Source: Ignelater luminosus
Taxonomy: Eukaryota > Arthropoda > Insecta > Coleoptera > Elateridae
Assembly: GCA_011009095.1 (NCBI GenBank)
Contig: VTPC01089971.1
Span: 230,969 to 294,968, forward strand
DNA length: 64,000 nucleotides
Reading direction: 5' to 3'
Part shown: positions 36,801 through 49,439 of the stretch, one piece after another
Layout of the letters: each line of letters begins with the position of its first letter
How positions within the stretch are numbered: position 1 is the stretch's first letter
Translations under genes and position numbers: made by a program
Notes under the pieces: generated by a model
Database searches by the model: none
Told to the model about the DNA's origin: nothing
Seen by the model: the letters and a program-made list of their open reading frames with translations, nothing else

Positions 36801-38286
36801 GTTATTTAGTAAACCGTAAATCTTCATCTAAAATTAAAGTTATTGAAAAGTAGCCTTTGTAAATGGCGGTGTTCCTTTCTTACAATTAGGTTTTTTAGAA
36901 AAATGTCAGAACATGTTTTAATTTTAGTCAATTGTAGCAGATAAAAAATATATAGTACATTATAAATAATATGCTTACATCTACGTTGTCACACATAAAC
37001 AAAGTTACAGGGATTTTTTTATTTTATAATGCTCTACAGGTATGAAAAGTTTCTAGTGCGTAATTTAAAGTTTTCAGGAAGTAGGTTGCAGTGTTAACTT
37101 TCTTTTTTAAATGGTGCTTTAAAAGAGAGAAGTTTGTTAATCATAAAAAAACTAGCGTGGTAGGACTGTTACATTTTAATCAAGATATTTCTAGATAGAA
37201 ACGTTTTCATTGTATTATTTATAGTACGTGTAACTTGAAACAAAGTTCTCGTTTAGATTTTCATCAAGCAAATCTCAAGGTTTTGAAAACAGCTGAAGGG
37301 AAATAATATCTCAAGAGTAATTATATAAATTTGGTATTTGCATTATTTGATTCAAAGATATCTTGTTAGAATAATTTACATTTCAACGAGAGATCAAAAA
37401 TATCTTGCTTTTCTTGACGTGCCTTGTTTTCTCCTAAAGAATTCGTTTAAATGATTGTTTAATTAAAAACTACCCTAACAAGAAAATTAAGAAAATTAAA
37501 TTTATCTCTGATAATGATACAATCTTAATAAAACAGACATTGTTTGTTCTTTTTATCTGGTGACACGGTTGTATTTATTGTTGTGTTTATCATCAGATAT
37601 AGCTTGCGGTATGTGTCATTTCTCTTTTGTTTAAATAACAGTTTTAAGACGGTATATCAAATTGGTAAAAATAATTCTACTTATATAAGTATAAAATGAG
37701 TTTTTTAGAATTAACACTTAAAATGCGAATTTTTGCATTTCGCAATATCCAATGCATTTTAGGTATTCTCTTTCATAACAACTCTCCTAATAGACATAAA
37801 TGTAAATTTCCTGTTAGGTGTGTACTAATTGAAAATCAGAGATGGACTGATGTAGAGATACGATTTGAAGTAGTTGCTTAGAATCTTTGAATTTACTCTA
37901 ATTGTAACCACAAGAAATACCATTTGTAAATGGATCAGTTAGGAAAAGGATCGTACCATTTCAATCAGGTTAACTCTTTACTTGATTATAAGCCTGGGTG
38001 GGCTTTACTTCCTGATAATTTTCTCTAAGTAAGTCTTGAGATTAGTTTCTTCTTTAACAAGCATTTCTTCAAGGTTCTGTTTTTATTTATTAGACATTAT
38101 TATATTTTTACAAATACAGTTACGACTATTTAAAGAGACAATTGATATTTTTTTGTTTTATATTGTCAAATACCAATTAGAAATGCACACTCCTTTCTAA
38201 TCCTAGCTCAAATTGGAAAAAGAGAAGGAAAGAGAGAATGTTAAAAACTAGTAGAATTGTCTTCCTAAAACATCTGACTATAGGCC
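33831..38286. other. AT-rich DNA, nothing recognised
   Basis: No exon, transposase or long repeat was identified. A segment at about 35098-35128 (reading GCACTTGTACGCAACTTAGA and on) resembles 29715-29745. This indicates a minor short dispersed repeat. Confidence 0.45.
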
Positions 38287-38597
38287 AGAGCTAGGCGGTA
38301 TTGCATTACTCAGCAATGTAATTACTAATGCTAATATGTTTTTAGTAATGTGGTACTTCAAGAATAAAAGTAATGGTATAATGGTAATAAACACTGTTTC
38401 CATTACCAATTCTTTCTCGCAATTTTGTGTCGGTAACAAAGGTGATGACGATATTTTTTCAGATAATCTTTGTAAAAGTAGTGCATACTAACAATTTATT
38501 ATTTGATGATTGACATTATTTAAAATCTTTTACGTTTACTGAGTAGATAAATAATTTATTATTAGACAATATAGCGTGCAACACGTCATTCAAGATG

Positions 38598-39616
38598 AAA
38601 GTTGAGCGTTAAGTCGATTAAATTTCTTTAATCGATTGGTGAATTCATTAAAAATTACGATCAGAAATTTAATCGTCAAGAATAATCGCGATTAATCGAC
38701 TAAAACGATTAATTGCACGAAACGATTAACGATTGAATTCGTCTAGAATTAAATTGGAGTTAAACTAATCTACTGATAAAAATAATCGTTAATCATGACT
38801 TCAGTTGAACTAAACGATTGATGATTAAACCATTTGTTATTTTTTTAAGGTGATTGAGTTCGGGAATTAGTATTATTTCCTCTTCTAATGTACGATTTAA
38901 CATTTTAGTGAAAGATAATTATATTTCATAAAATTCTTTTATTAGTGATCCAGGGAAGCTAAATAAGTTTCCAAGAAGGATCGCGAATCAAAAAATTTAA
39001 TACGGTGCTTTAACCAATAAACTATAACTTATTAATTTGTCTGTACAATGTGTCACGGCATTTGGATTTCTCAGCAGCAGACGAAAACAATAGTAGATTG
39101 CGTCATTAGGATTAAAAGTGCCTCTTTGCTTGACAAGAAACAATTGCGAGTCGAACAAAGGCTCTTTCAATACGAATGATACATACTTTTTTTTCTCCAA
39201 TCAATAACGTATGTAAAACTCAGAAGAAGAAGAAGAAGTAGAAGCAATACAAATTATGTATACTTACCCTTGTTGCTAATTATTTCTAGTCATTAATAGA
39301 TTGGCTGCTGTAATTAATCTAGTCATTATCACTTTTTGCAATCACTTAATATCATTGATAGCTTAATACCATCCATTTACTCAGTCAGATTAATTTAATG
39401 GTAAATCGTTTCGTGCAATTAATTTAATCGTTAATTAGTTTATGCAATTAATTTAATGGCCAATCGGTTCGTACGATTATGTTTTACGATTAATTCAATC
39501 GTTAATTGTGTCATGCGACTGACGATTAATGTACGCGTAAATCGTTCGTAACAATTAGCAACTTATTTTTTAATCGTTATTGTTAATCTTTGTCTGACTA
39601 AAATCTGTTCAACTTT
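38598..39616. mobile_element. Nested inverted-repeat element rich in TTAATCG
   Basis: The ends AAAGTTGAGC and (reverse complement) AAAGTTGAAC face each other. Both subterminal zones (38610-38830 and 39390-39600) are dense in ATTAATCG/CGATTAAT-type words in opposite orientation. This looks like another hAT-type MITE that landed in the larger one. The core (about 38850-39380) contains no recognised gene. Confidence 0.5.
39222..39240. repeat. (AAG)n microsatellite
   Basis: A short run of AGAAGAAGAAGAAGAAG in the core of the nested element. Confidence 0.75.
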
Positions 39617-40096
39617 GTGTCATTATATCAAAAAAAAAACAATCACAGCCTTAGTTGCGACGTTGTCAAGAAGTACAAATTTACCTATCATTTACTAGTT
39701 TAGCAGTCTTTGCAAACAAAAGTAACTAAACAATAATCTCGGTTAAACAGTTACGCAAAAGTTAAAATAGAAGGTATAGCTGACATTTAATTAAAAGGAG
39801 AGCAGATATGACAAAAGTCTTGAAATTACTGTATTGAAGATTCCTATGACTCAAGAATCTTTATTTCTTTCGCAATATATTGAATAAAAATAGACAGTAA
39901 CGTTACGTAGCTTAAGAATACAAATACAAAGTAATGTAAGGCGTAATTGCTTTATCAATTATCAATTCTTCGGTAATGGATAATGGCATTACTTATTTTT
40001 GCAAGTAATGGAATTTATACGTAATTTAAATTATTATAAATAATTGGTAATGGTCAATTACTTTTTATAAGTAATGGGCCCAGCTTTCTATGGGCC

Positions 40097-43000
40097 ATCC
40101 CTTTTTAATGTTTCGGTCATTAAGTTTTCTTCGTTGAGAAAGACCTTTTAGGTGTGTACTGAACAGGTGTAGACAGTACTGGTGCAATACTTAGAGCTTT
40201 GCAGTACACTTTTAACTAACCATGGCTATGACTGTTCATCATTATCCTAATAAGCAGTAAGCTTTGGTTTGCTATATCTTTTGGCCCTGCTAATAAAATT
40301 TCAAAGCTAAAGAAAAAATCGTGCAACACCTATAAATCATTTTTGTACTAAAGACATCAGCTGTTAATCAAGTTTAATTATGACCTTCTTCTTTGGCCTG
40401 CGCCAGATCTTTCTTCTAGTCGGTAGTTTGAATAAAACTGCATTAAGATCTTTTCAGATTAATAGCATCAACTAAAGGCTGAAAGACTTTATTTTGAGTA
40501 TTGATTAACTTAATTTTTAACAAGAATCGACGAACTTTTTTATGACAGTATGTCTTCTGATCTGCCAATTTCCAAATTTCTAAAATGCCCTAAATATTTT
40601 TAGTTTAGAATCCTACACGGGCTTAGTCTGCATGTAATTTTGACCAGGCAAAATATATAAAATATTATATTCCTGTTTAATCTCTAAAACTAACTTAGAA
40701 TTTAGACAGAAATGGGTTTAAAAGTTCATGCCTTTGGCTTTTTGAAATGATTTCGTTTTTCGAACCGGTTAACTTTTGGACGGATCAAACTTTGCATTAA
40801 AACGGTTTTTTAAAGTGTAGAGAAAATATTTAGCATGTTACATCCAACTGCTTTGAAATTTTAAAGTTGTTCATACGGAAACCTTTGACGCATGTTATAT
40901 CGACAATTTCCCGTCTTCATGATTTTTCCTTCCTTGCTATTGATTTTTACGAATAGGTATTTTATTTATACATTAACTTATTATTATTTATTTATTATGC
41001 TGGTTTGGTCTGTGGCTATTTTATAAAAGAATTCACTCTGTCAATCTTTAGAAACATAATAAGAAATAAATAGGAGTATTTCTATACGAACGGATTACAA
41101 TAATTACCGTGTCTAGTGCGCAAAAAGAGAACAGTGTAGTAGCTCCGAAACACAGATTTTGAATAAAACAAAGCATTTGTTACTGTAATAAATGTTGTTT
41201 AAGTTAAACTCTGCACCTTCTCCAGTCGGCCTTGAAAGGCTATGAAACTTATTCAATAATACCCTGTATGTACGATTTAGGACAACTAACAACTTTAAAG
41301 GAAGCCTTTGCAACTTTTTAATTAATTGAACTCAACTAAAGCTAAAATCAAAGTATTTGTTTTGTTGTTTTTATTTATACTTTCGGAATTTGCAATAGGC
41401 AGTGAAGAGTCGTTATATGAAAACCTTTGAAGTTGATGAATTAAACGATTAGTTCTGATTGACAGGAAATTTCATATATCTGAAATTGCGGAAAATAAAC
41501 AATATATACACCAATGACAAAGCCCGAAAAAGCATTTTAAACTTTATCATTTATTTTTCTTTTCATTGAAAGAAAACAGGGCTTCATCCATTTAGTAGTT
41601 TTCTATAGCTTTTCGAAAAAGAAAGAAAAAGAAACCCGGTCAATAATAAGAGTTCAATAAGTTTCCCTTTTACGGACGTGGTTAGAAAAATTGTCGAAAC
41701 CTTACTTATAAAGAGCCGAGGGGTGAAAGACGTTCTTTTTTATTCTTTCTTTAAACAGGACACGAATAAACAATGAATTCAAAAGCCACGAGCGGTAGTA
41801 ATCCCGTTCCATATATTATAACGGAGTTGTATGTCACGCAGTTTTTGATGTACGAGTTTCGATGTGAAGATATATTAATCATAAAATGGGGGCTTCTGTT
41901 ATTTGTTGCTTTTTTAACGTGCACACATATACATGTATAGTAGACTTACACAAAAACACGGCGATACCTTCAATTCTGATCACGTATCACAGCGGCTTTG
42001 TTAACAATCTATTTAATAATTGAAAATTGATGAGTTTTTATACCAAATTGTGCTTTTATGAATTACATCTTTCCTGTAATAGTATATCTATAGTGTTGTA
42101 GGAGAGTTTTATTGTATTCAGTAAAATATGTTCAAGAAGTTTATTGTTAAATAGTGGAATTTTGTTAATAAGTATAACAGGATTATATACAAAATCCGCA
42201 GGTGGTAGTTATCATATTATTGCAAGTGGAACTGTAGCTGCAGTTTCATTTAAAATTCATGGCAGGTTTTATACTTGGACTGCATTCGAGGAAAATTGCT
42301 ATCGAAGGTATTATTCTAGAATTTCATAGCTATAATCTTAGCCAAATGTCTTAGTTTATACGGCTATAAAAATTATGTGTGCAATAAACTTTTGTAAGGA
42401 AGCAGAAAAATTTCCAGTAGCAGGATTCAGTAATAGTACACATCTACGAGGTTTAATAAATAAGTTTTATTCACAAAAAAAACAAAATTGTGACAAACTG
42501 TTTAGTACATTTAATCATCCTTTTTGAAACTAGTATTATTTATTTAAAAAAAATTGAAATGTTCTTAACCAACGATTTATTTTTTTTTTTGAAAGACTCT
42601 CTTTTTACCCTTTTCTTATCTACCTTAATGGTTTATTATCCCAGTTTTTACAAAACCTTCTTAGTTTGAGGCATTATGAGTAGTGGATTCAAATTTATTT
42701 GTAATAACAAAATCTCGTTGCAAAATCTGGAGCTAGAACATAAACTTTTTTTGCTGTTAGAGCACATATTGTAGTGCTAAACCGATTGGTAAAATAAACA
42801 CAAAAAAGGTTACTGCTTTGCTCTATTAGGAAGTGCATAAATAAACTTAGCTACTTAAAAAACTATGTTTAATATAAAATCAAAAATCTGAGTGGTGAAA
42901 AAGTTATATGGACTGCCAGGAAATTAATAAAGAGAGAAAACTTAAAAAGGAAAGCTCAGATAATAGTCTGTAGGCGGAGATTCCTTCAAAAATATTGCAA

Positions 43001-44364
43001 AGATGTTCTTTTAGTAAACCGACGTGTCTTTGCGGAGATTAAATTACGATGTGGAGTTGGAAAACAAGTAATATCGTTAAGATGTCAAAAAGCAAGCGAT
43101 GAAATGGAAAAAAGCGAATAGTGGTATCTCTAAAATTGTGAAAAATACATGATGGATGTTTGAAAGGATAAATGAGAAATGTATGATCAATAAATGCAAA
43201 GATAGAAGAAAGGAGACACCATATTAGTAATCCATATTTCGTATGTACAAACTTAAGTGTTATACACAAATCTAATCGCTTTGAATGTACAATATACTCC
43301 AAAAGTTACCTTTAAGATGCTAATAGCAAAGCTTGTTTAGATAAGTTTCAGAAGAGGTCTTCATGTGTAATGATAGAATCTGAAACAGGAGTGTACTACA
43401 CTAAAGGTTAGACTTCACCAGGTACTGATTACTTGTTTTGGGGGAAAAACCATATGACAGTCAGGATAGAGAGCTACAAAGTTGCGTCATTTAAGGGTTA
43501 CATTTTTAGATGATAGAGAAAAAGTTTTTTCGCAATTCAGAAATCGACAAGCTAGGTTAAGCAAAGTATACATGGTTTTCTAGATATTGAAGGATGACTA
43601 TACATACATAGAATAAGTCACGAAGCTATGAGAGCAATTAGGAGGTATCATATTTTGGTAGACTTTCAGTTGACGCTATTGTCCATGACAAGTAACACGC
43701 TTTAAAACGGAGTATTTTGAACCTAAATAGGGTCGATTTGATAAACTGGCGACAGCGGCATCTCCCTCTCCTTGTTATTTTTATTAAATTTCTTTTGTTA
43801 ATGGACAAGTAGGATAGTTTTTGCGCTTGCTCTAACGCCGAATAGGAATAAAAGAGATCCTCGTCTTTTGAGATGGGGTTTCTTTTTGTTCTTCTGCCTT
43901 TTTTTGCTTTCTGATTTTCTTTTATATCCCATTTAACTGAGCAATATCCCCAATGCTTTTATGTGTTATTTATGTTATCCAATTTTAATATAAACTTGTT
44001 CTTGGCCTTTTCAATTTAATTCCAAATAGAAGATCCGTAGATTCAAATGTATACTACACTAGCTCTTTTGATTTACGCGCTCCCTCTAATTCTACGTTAA
44101 ACAACCCTTAAATTCCACAGATAATAAAAGTTATTCTACGCAGTACAACACCAAGGTGTTGTCAACAAAGATAACCTTATCTAAATATTCCCAAACAGGC
44201 AAGGATCAGGATTTCTAAGTCTAACGTTTTCCATATGTACAGAAAGAACATTTTAGTATATTTGTCTCATAACCAAACTAGCCCCAAGAAATTGAAGCAA
44301 CCTACCAAGCGGTTTTTTTTATCGTTTTCCTAGTTGACTAGGACCATGTTTATATAGTTTAGTA
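40097..44364. other. AT-rich DNA, little recognised
   Basis: Apart from the open frame at 42102-42329, I see no gene or repeat family in this interval. The minus-strand frame at 43039-43302 has no motif. Confidence 0.4.
42102..42329 (+). pseudogene. Short ORF, possibly from a Tim17/22/23-like protein
   Basis: The open frame reads SGILLISITGLYTKSAGGSY, then HIIASGTVAAVSFKIHGRFY, and stops at 42329. It has no ATG. The Gly-rich hydrophobic pattern with K.AGG and GT.AA..FK words recalls the membrane segments of the Tim17/22/23 superfamily, but this is a weak resemblance. AATAAA signals (42383-42388 and 42454-42461) and an A-rich run (42474-42484) lie downstream. That would fit a decayed retrocopy or a terminal exon. 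It could also be chance. Confidence 0.25.
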
Positions 44365-46220
44365 CAGAGGTCGGCAACCTTTTTGGAGCAAAGAGCCATT
44401 TTATCCCAAATGTTTAACCCAAGATTTACAAAGAGCCGCAGGTGGTGCAGAAGGGAGTTTAAGATACAATATTTTAACGGAAGACTATTCCATGTTTTTA
44501 AAATTAATTGGTTCTCCTTTTGGCAGTCGGAAAGTCTCGTCCATTTTGATTCGTGGTTAAAGTCGCTGTTTTTCTTTCCAGGTTTTCTAGTTCGCCTTGT
44601 AAAAGCGTAAATTATGAAGACCGCAAATGTTTACTTTTTAGGTCTATTAATTGTAATTCAAACTGAGCTCTGTCAGCTGTTGGACATAGCGAAAAATGTA
44701 TTCGATTGACGTCCGTTGCAAGTGGTTTTGGCAAGACCAAAAAGGTGGACTTTTCATCTCTGAAATCTTTGAAACGATCAGTAAATGAATCGTGCATTTT
44801 TGCAATTGACATTTCCAGTAGTTTCCAGATGTTTTTTTAAAGTTTCGAAATGAAACAGATTTTTACTCTTGAAGTCTTCCGCAAACAATAGTAGTTGTTG
44901 TTGGAAAAAAACGACGGTTTCTAGAAGTGTTTTTGTACTGTTATCCCTACCTTGTAACTTCTGATTGAAGTAGTTTAAATGTGATGCCACATCAACGGCA
45001 AAGTAAAATATCTGTACCATTCTTCATCACTTAACTCTGGATATTCGTATTCCTTTTAACTTAATGTTTCAAAACTGCTTCTTTATATAACCAACAAACT
45101 TACAGTGAAACGTAAAAACATCGTGTTCCACATTTTGTTTGAAGAGGGTAACATGTGTTTACCCGTCATCTGTAGCATTAGATACCAATTTACTGATGTC
45201 AATTTACAAATTCTAGAATTGCTGCAGAGATATCTTCACCTCGAGTTTGTCCTTTAAGTAGTAGCAAAGCTAGTAATTCTTCATGGACACGGCTTGTCAC
45301 ATGCCAAATAAAATACAGATGCAGGTTTTATATCATTCATCTGTTGATCTGTCAGATTCTTGTCCATCTTAATTGTTCTGTCTCGAACAGCTTTCGCGGA
45401 TAGAAAGGTGTCTTTAATTTTTTAAATAATACCTTCTTTATTTTTGCAGTCAGAGTAGAGATGTTCGGTCATACTTGAAACGCACTTTTTTACATATTCT
45501 ACATCCGTGAAAGGTTTTCTATGCTTTGCAATCTCATGAGAAACAGCAAAACTTGCTGCGGTCACATCATTTAAAGATTGTATCCAGCTGCTGAATAATA
45601 ACATTGATTGTTGCATTTTTGTTTTACTTCTGTCACCGCTTTTTTTCTTCCATCTCCGAAAGAATATTTCTTTGCAAATGAGTCGTGTTTTGTTAAAAAG
45701 TGACGTTCGAGATTAGACTTTTTGTTATTAGATAACTTTTCATTGCAAATTAGACACGTTGGAAGACCCGTAGAGTTTTGCATAAAAGCATAATTTTCTT
45801 CCCATTCAGCTTTAAATTCGCGGTGTTCATGTTGTATTTTTAGTTGTTTTTTCTTAGTTGCCGTCTAGGAGTTTGACATCGACGTTTCACTTCAGTTTTG
45901 AATTACTCGGACGCGTTAACAACACAAGTATAATGAGAATGACTAACAAATACAATATTGTTTAGTTTTGTACTGAGAATTTGCTCGGCCCGACATGCGG
46001 TTCGCTGTCTTTTTGCTACTGTGATTGTGTTGATGCTGACCGGACAGCGCAAACTGTATTTACTGCACCGAACTCGGCTGGAAGTAGTAAAATAAAAAAA
46101 GTCAATAAATGGGGGAAAATAAAATAACATTCATGAATGTATTATCAAATGGTAGATATAATAAGAAATGAAAACGTGAATGCGTCTATCATTCCTTGAA
46201 GAGCCGCAGCTCCATGGTCA
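44365..46220 (-). mobile_element. hAT element with BED-finger transposase (decayed)
   Basis: The left end opens CAGAGGTCGGCAACCTTTTT and then AAAGAGCC, the classic terminus of Charlie-like hAT elements. Near the right side (46198-46207) AGAGCCGCAG recurs, but the terminal bases are lost, so the right edge is approximate. The coding strand is minus. No clean 8-bp target duplication was found. Confidence 0.7.
44612..45800 (-). pseudogene. BED-type hAT transposase relic
   Basis: The N-terminal part (45783 downwards) encodes a BED-like zinc finger: PTCLICNEKLSNNKKSNLER, then HFLTKHDSF, giving C-x2-C and a downstream H-x4-H. After a frameshift near 45610 it reads QSMLLFSSWIQSLNDVTAAS, then FAVSHEIAKHRKPFTDVEYV, matching the segment that follows the finger in ZBED/GTF2IRD2-type hAT proteins. 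A stop follows KEGII. Later fragments include KAVRDRTIKMDKNLTDQQ and ELSDEEWYRYF. The last, DSFTDRFKDFRDEKSTFLV, lies near 44750. Many stops and frameshifts separate the pieces. The protein would bind the element's ends and catalyse cut-and-paste movement, but this copy cannot be functional. Confidence 0.7.
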
Positions 46221-47911
46221 AAGTCCATTCTAATTTTGTTTTCTTTCACTCTTCCATGTAGTTTTATTTTACCTCCATCTAGTTTGGGTAGTTTGGATTA
46301 ACCGAAAAGTGTTTTGAGAAGGTTTTGATTGGTCTTGGCACTTTCAGTGGACGACCGTATACATATGTGGAAGCTGCTATAGAATCAGCTTCAACTTTAT
46401 TTTGTCAAACTTGCAAATTCTCAAATACTTCATCTCTTCATATGGCAAACAGTTCTGTGATCGTTTTAGTAATGAAAAATGGTCGTTAGTCATAATCGGC
46501 TAGAGCTCGTAGAATTTACGTATGTTGTTACTAATGTTATATAATTTTGATAGTTGGCTGTTTAACGGTTTTAGTATTGACAAATATAAGATCCTTTTGC
46601 TTCTACAGCACTCAACTGGTATGTCTTTTGTAGACTGATGGTGTTAGAAGTTTCTACGTACTACTGGATGAAATGATCAATTTCGTCTTTTTGACGAAGC
46701 GTTGCGAATTGTTTACAACTTGTATGCAAAACGTTTTTTTGGATGTAACACAACCACTGCTGATAAATACTGGTTTTTGCAATGACAAAGTATGATGGTG
46801 TTCGAGTAATATTTGCTAAGAGAAAACATAATCATTTTCTAGACCCTAGTGTTTGTGTATCACGGAATTAAAATGTCAGAAATTGTTAAACTACTTTTAA
46901 GCACGAAACAACTATATACTCTCTCGCCCTACAACCTTCTAAAATCTAAAGTTTGTGACTGAGATCCAACAGTGTCTGACATTTTAATGGTGTATTGTTG
47001 TTTGTTAGCCTGTTTGTGATAATTTTAATAAATATTATATAATTCAAATATAGAAGATTTTTCCTAGAAGTAAGTATAGGGTATGTTTATACAAAAAAAA
47101 ACAAAACATGATCTTGTGTACCATACAGAGAATTCAACGCACTATCATAAATGTTACCGTGTACAGTATAAGCGAGTGGATAATCATGTAGAAAAGGGCA
47201 CGAAGCGCTATCGTGTGGAAAGTTTATCTATTTGGTCCATTCGTAAAATCCGATAGAAAGGTTACAAAGACGATGTTATATTAGTCTTACCGGTCTGTGC
47301 TATAAGGTAGGTAAGTGAAACGGCGGAACTTTAGCTAACTTACTATATAACTATTATAGTAATTTGTTTTTAAATGTCTTTACGAACTTCATACCGACTT
47401 TACGCTTTGCACCAACTTTGGCCTGTCATTTGAAGTTAATTAGAAAGACAGTTATAGCTACATTTGCCTTCTTAGAATGCCATGTATTTAGCCAAATTGC
47501 AATCATTTTTTACGAAAATAGTTTTTATGCGTTTTTTTTTTCTTTATTTACAAAAATTGTCATCAATTTTTATAAAATTTTAAACTTTTTCCTTTATTTT
47601 CAATCGACATTTATTTATCGGTTCTACTAGCATGTGTAAATGTAATAGGAGCGTATTAATATTCCCGAATTACCCATTCCAAAAGTTATTAAACTATGTT
47701 TAGTTAGCAAGACAGTTTACAAACAAACTTTGTTCCGGTGCGTTTAGGGTTGATCCCAAGTTTTGTTGTTGGGAAATTGATAATTTGTAGGTTTGCACTA
47801 AAATCCATTTCCCAGAATGAAGTATTGCTCGAGTAAAATAATACTGAACTTTGTCACCGATTAAATTACGCAGCTAAATTGTTTACTAAAATATTTTCTT
47901 TTCTTTTCCAG
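46221..47911. other. Probably intronic DNA upstream of the receptor exon
   Basis: No further receptor exon was recognised. The preceding exon normally encodes the N-terminal LYDDLL...R.V-type segment. A minus-strand stretch near 46320-46430 reads VEADSIAASTYVYGRPLKVP and then RPIKTFSKHFSVNPN. It looks coding-like but was not assigned to a family. Confidence 0.35.
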
Positions 47912-47956
47912 AACCTCAAGAATCAGATCATGACAACAAATCTATGGGTTGAACAG
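47912..47956 (+). CDS. Nicotinic acetylcholine receptor alpha-type subunit, 45-bp exon
   Basis: The exon encodes NLKNQIMTTNLWVEQ in one phase-0 block of 45 bp. It is bordered by a pyrimidine-rich tract and AG (47910-47911) and by GTAAAA at 47957. The NQI(M/L)TTN.W...  segment belongs to the extracellular ligand-binding domain of Cys-loop receptors and includes the loop D tryptophan. A 45-bp exon here is the usual size in nicotinic receptor genes. The protein is a subunit of the pentameric acetylcholine-gated cation channel at cholinergic synapses. The next exon follows after a 534-bp intron. Which alpha subunit it is cannot be settled from this part. Confidence 0.9.
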
Positions 47957-48490
47957 GTAAAAATAAACTGCTCTCATCTTAAATAACTAGAATAAATTTA
48001 AATTCGACTTGTAAGGCTTTAGAAAATGAATTTATATTCATTTATATCGTGCCTGTTTGTAGAAGCAACACAACAGAGTATAATGGCATTCCAAGCGAAA
48101 TTAAATTTTGTTTAAGCTGTTGCTTTACGAATTTACACTTTACTGTACGCCGTAGAGGTTAGATAACACTCTCTTAAATTATTAATGACACCTTAATGAC
48201 GCCCTAATTGAGTTAAATGGTGAAGCTCTCTGTTGTGTACGCTTCGATATTCCTAAAGGAAACTTCCACCCCATACAAGATCTGAATAATTAATGAGTCA
48301 GTGATACATTATTTAAAAAGAAACAAACAAAATTGTTTTTAAATTCAAACAAAATACGTTGTTATGCAAATTGAAAATCCGAGAATCAGTTTCCCCTTGA
48401 GCTTTCCCACCTAATTTGACGTGTAAAAGCTATCACATTTATGGAAAGACACTGTTCATAATAATTGAAATACGTGTATGACATTTGCAG

Positions 48491-48600
48491 TCTTGGTTCG
48501 ACTACAAACTGAAATGGGATCCGAAGGAGTACGGCGGTGTGGAAATGTTACACGTCCCGTCCGACCACATCTGGCGGCCTGACATTGTGCTTTATAATAA
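48491..48600 (+). CDS. Nicotinic acetylcholine receptor alpha-type subunit, 110-bp exon
   Basis: The exon continues the 47912-47956 frame: [16 protein letters not shown], then [20 protein letters not shown], ending on the first two bases of an Asn codon. It is preceded by TTTGCAG and followed by GTAGGT (donor at 48601). The [10 protein letters not shown] segment is loop A of the acetylcholine-binding site, with the conserved W..PD..LYN and the loop A tyrosine. The 110-bp length matches the corresponding exon of nicotinic receptor genes. [18 protein letters not shown] is characteristic of the arthropod alpha1-4 group. There is no stop or frameshift, and both splice sites are canonical, so this is a working gene rather than a retrocopy. 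The next exon, which should complete NADG, was not found before the end of the window and may lie beyond it. Confidence 0.92.
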
Positions 48601-49439
48601 GTAGGTATTCGCCTTTAACAGCACTTAAGGAAAGCTTGTGTAAGGTTTTGTGTTGTTGGATATACGTAGCAGGTGTGAGAATACGTGCATAAATTTTTCT
48701 TGTGTATACTTAAAGCGTTAACATACTTAGGCTGTGAGTGGTTCTTATCTTTGACCAAATGTTATTGAGGTAGTAGCTAAATGATATTACAAAATTGCTG
48801 TAGATAACTGTCGTGTAACTAATTAAAATCAAATAGAAAATAAACATTTCTTTAAAGACATAAGTGAATTCGAAAAGCAAGGTTGATGCATGAAGATATG
48901 CCATTATCAGAATTTGTAAATTATATTATACACCTCTGTGTCTAGAGGTTTAATACTAATTTTTTGTTTTAGCACCCCCAATCTTAACGGAATAATTTAT
49001 GCATTACACGAAGAAATAGCGCGGAAACCACATTTCCTTGAATAATTTCCCTTTAGCTTGAGCACATTAATAGTTAAATTCGCATATCTTTGAAAGATAA
49101 GCTTAGTTGCATGGATTCTAGAAGTAGCGATATTATACATAGTAACAAATAAAAAATTCATTTTACTATTCCGCTTATTCTCATCATTTGTTACAGTCAA
49201 AGATCCGTTACTGTAATTGAATCCACTTTTGACAATTTTTAAAGTGTTCCACAATCAAAAGGGATTATCCACACATTTTGATGTTCCAAGGATTGCTCTC
49301 GGCTTGCTTTTGATCACCTGCTTATAAATCACTACAGATAGAGCCAGATGGAGCATTTAGCAAAGATAAATCAAAATCTCAATCAATCGATGGGATGGAA
49401 CCTGCATTGTAAATTTTTTCAGATTACTAGAAAATTTAC

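Larger units (their letters stand above)
38287..40089. mobile_element. hAT-type non-autonomous element, about 1.8 kb
   Basis: The left end reads AGAGCTAGGCGGTATTGCAT and the right end, in reverse complement, AGAAAGCTGGGCCCATTAC. Subterminal regions on both sides are full of GTAATG/CATTAC motifs in inverted orientation, typical of hAT elements. The flanks ATAGGCC (38280-38286) and ATGGGCC (40090-40096) differ by one base and could be the hAT target duplication. No transposase was recognised. A second inverted-repeat element lies inside. Confidence 0.6.

Noticed and set aside
44383-44610. 75-codon + frame
   Set aside because: It lies antisense in the terminal region of the hAT relic.
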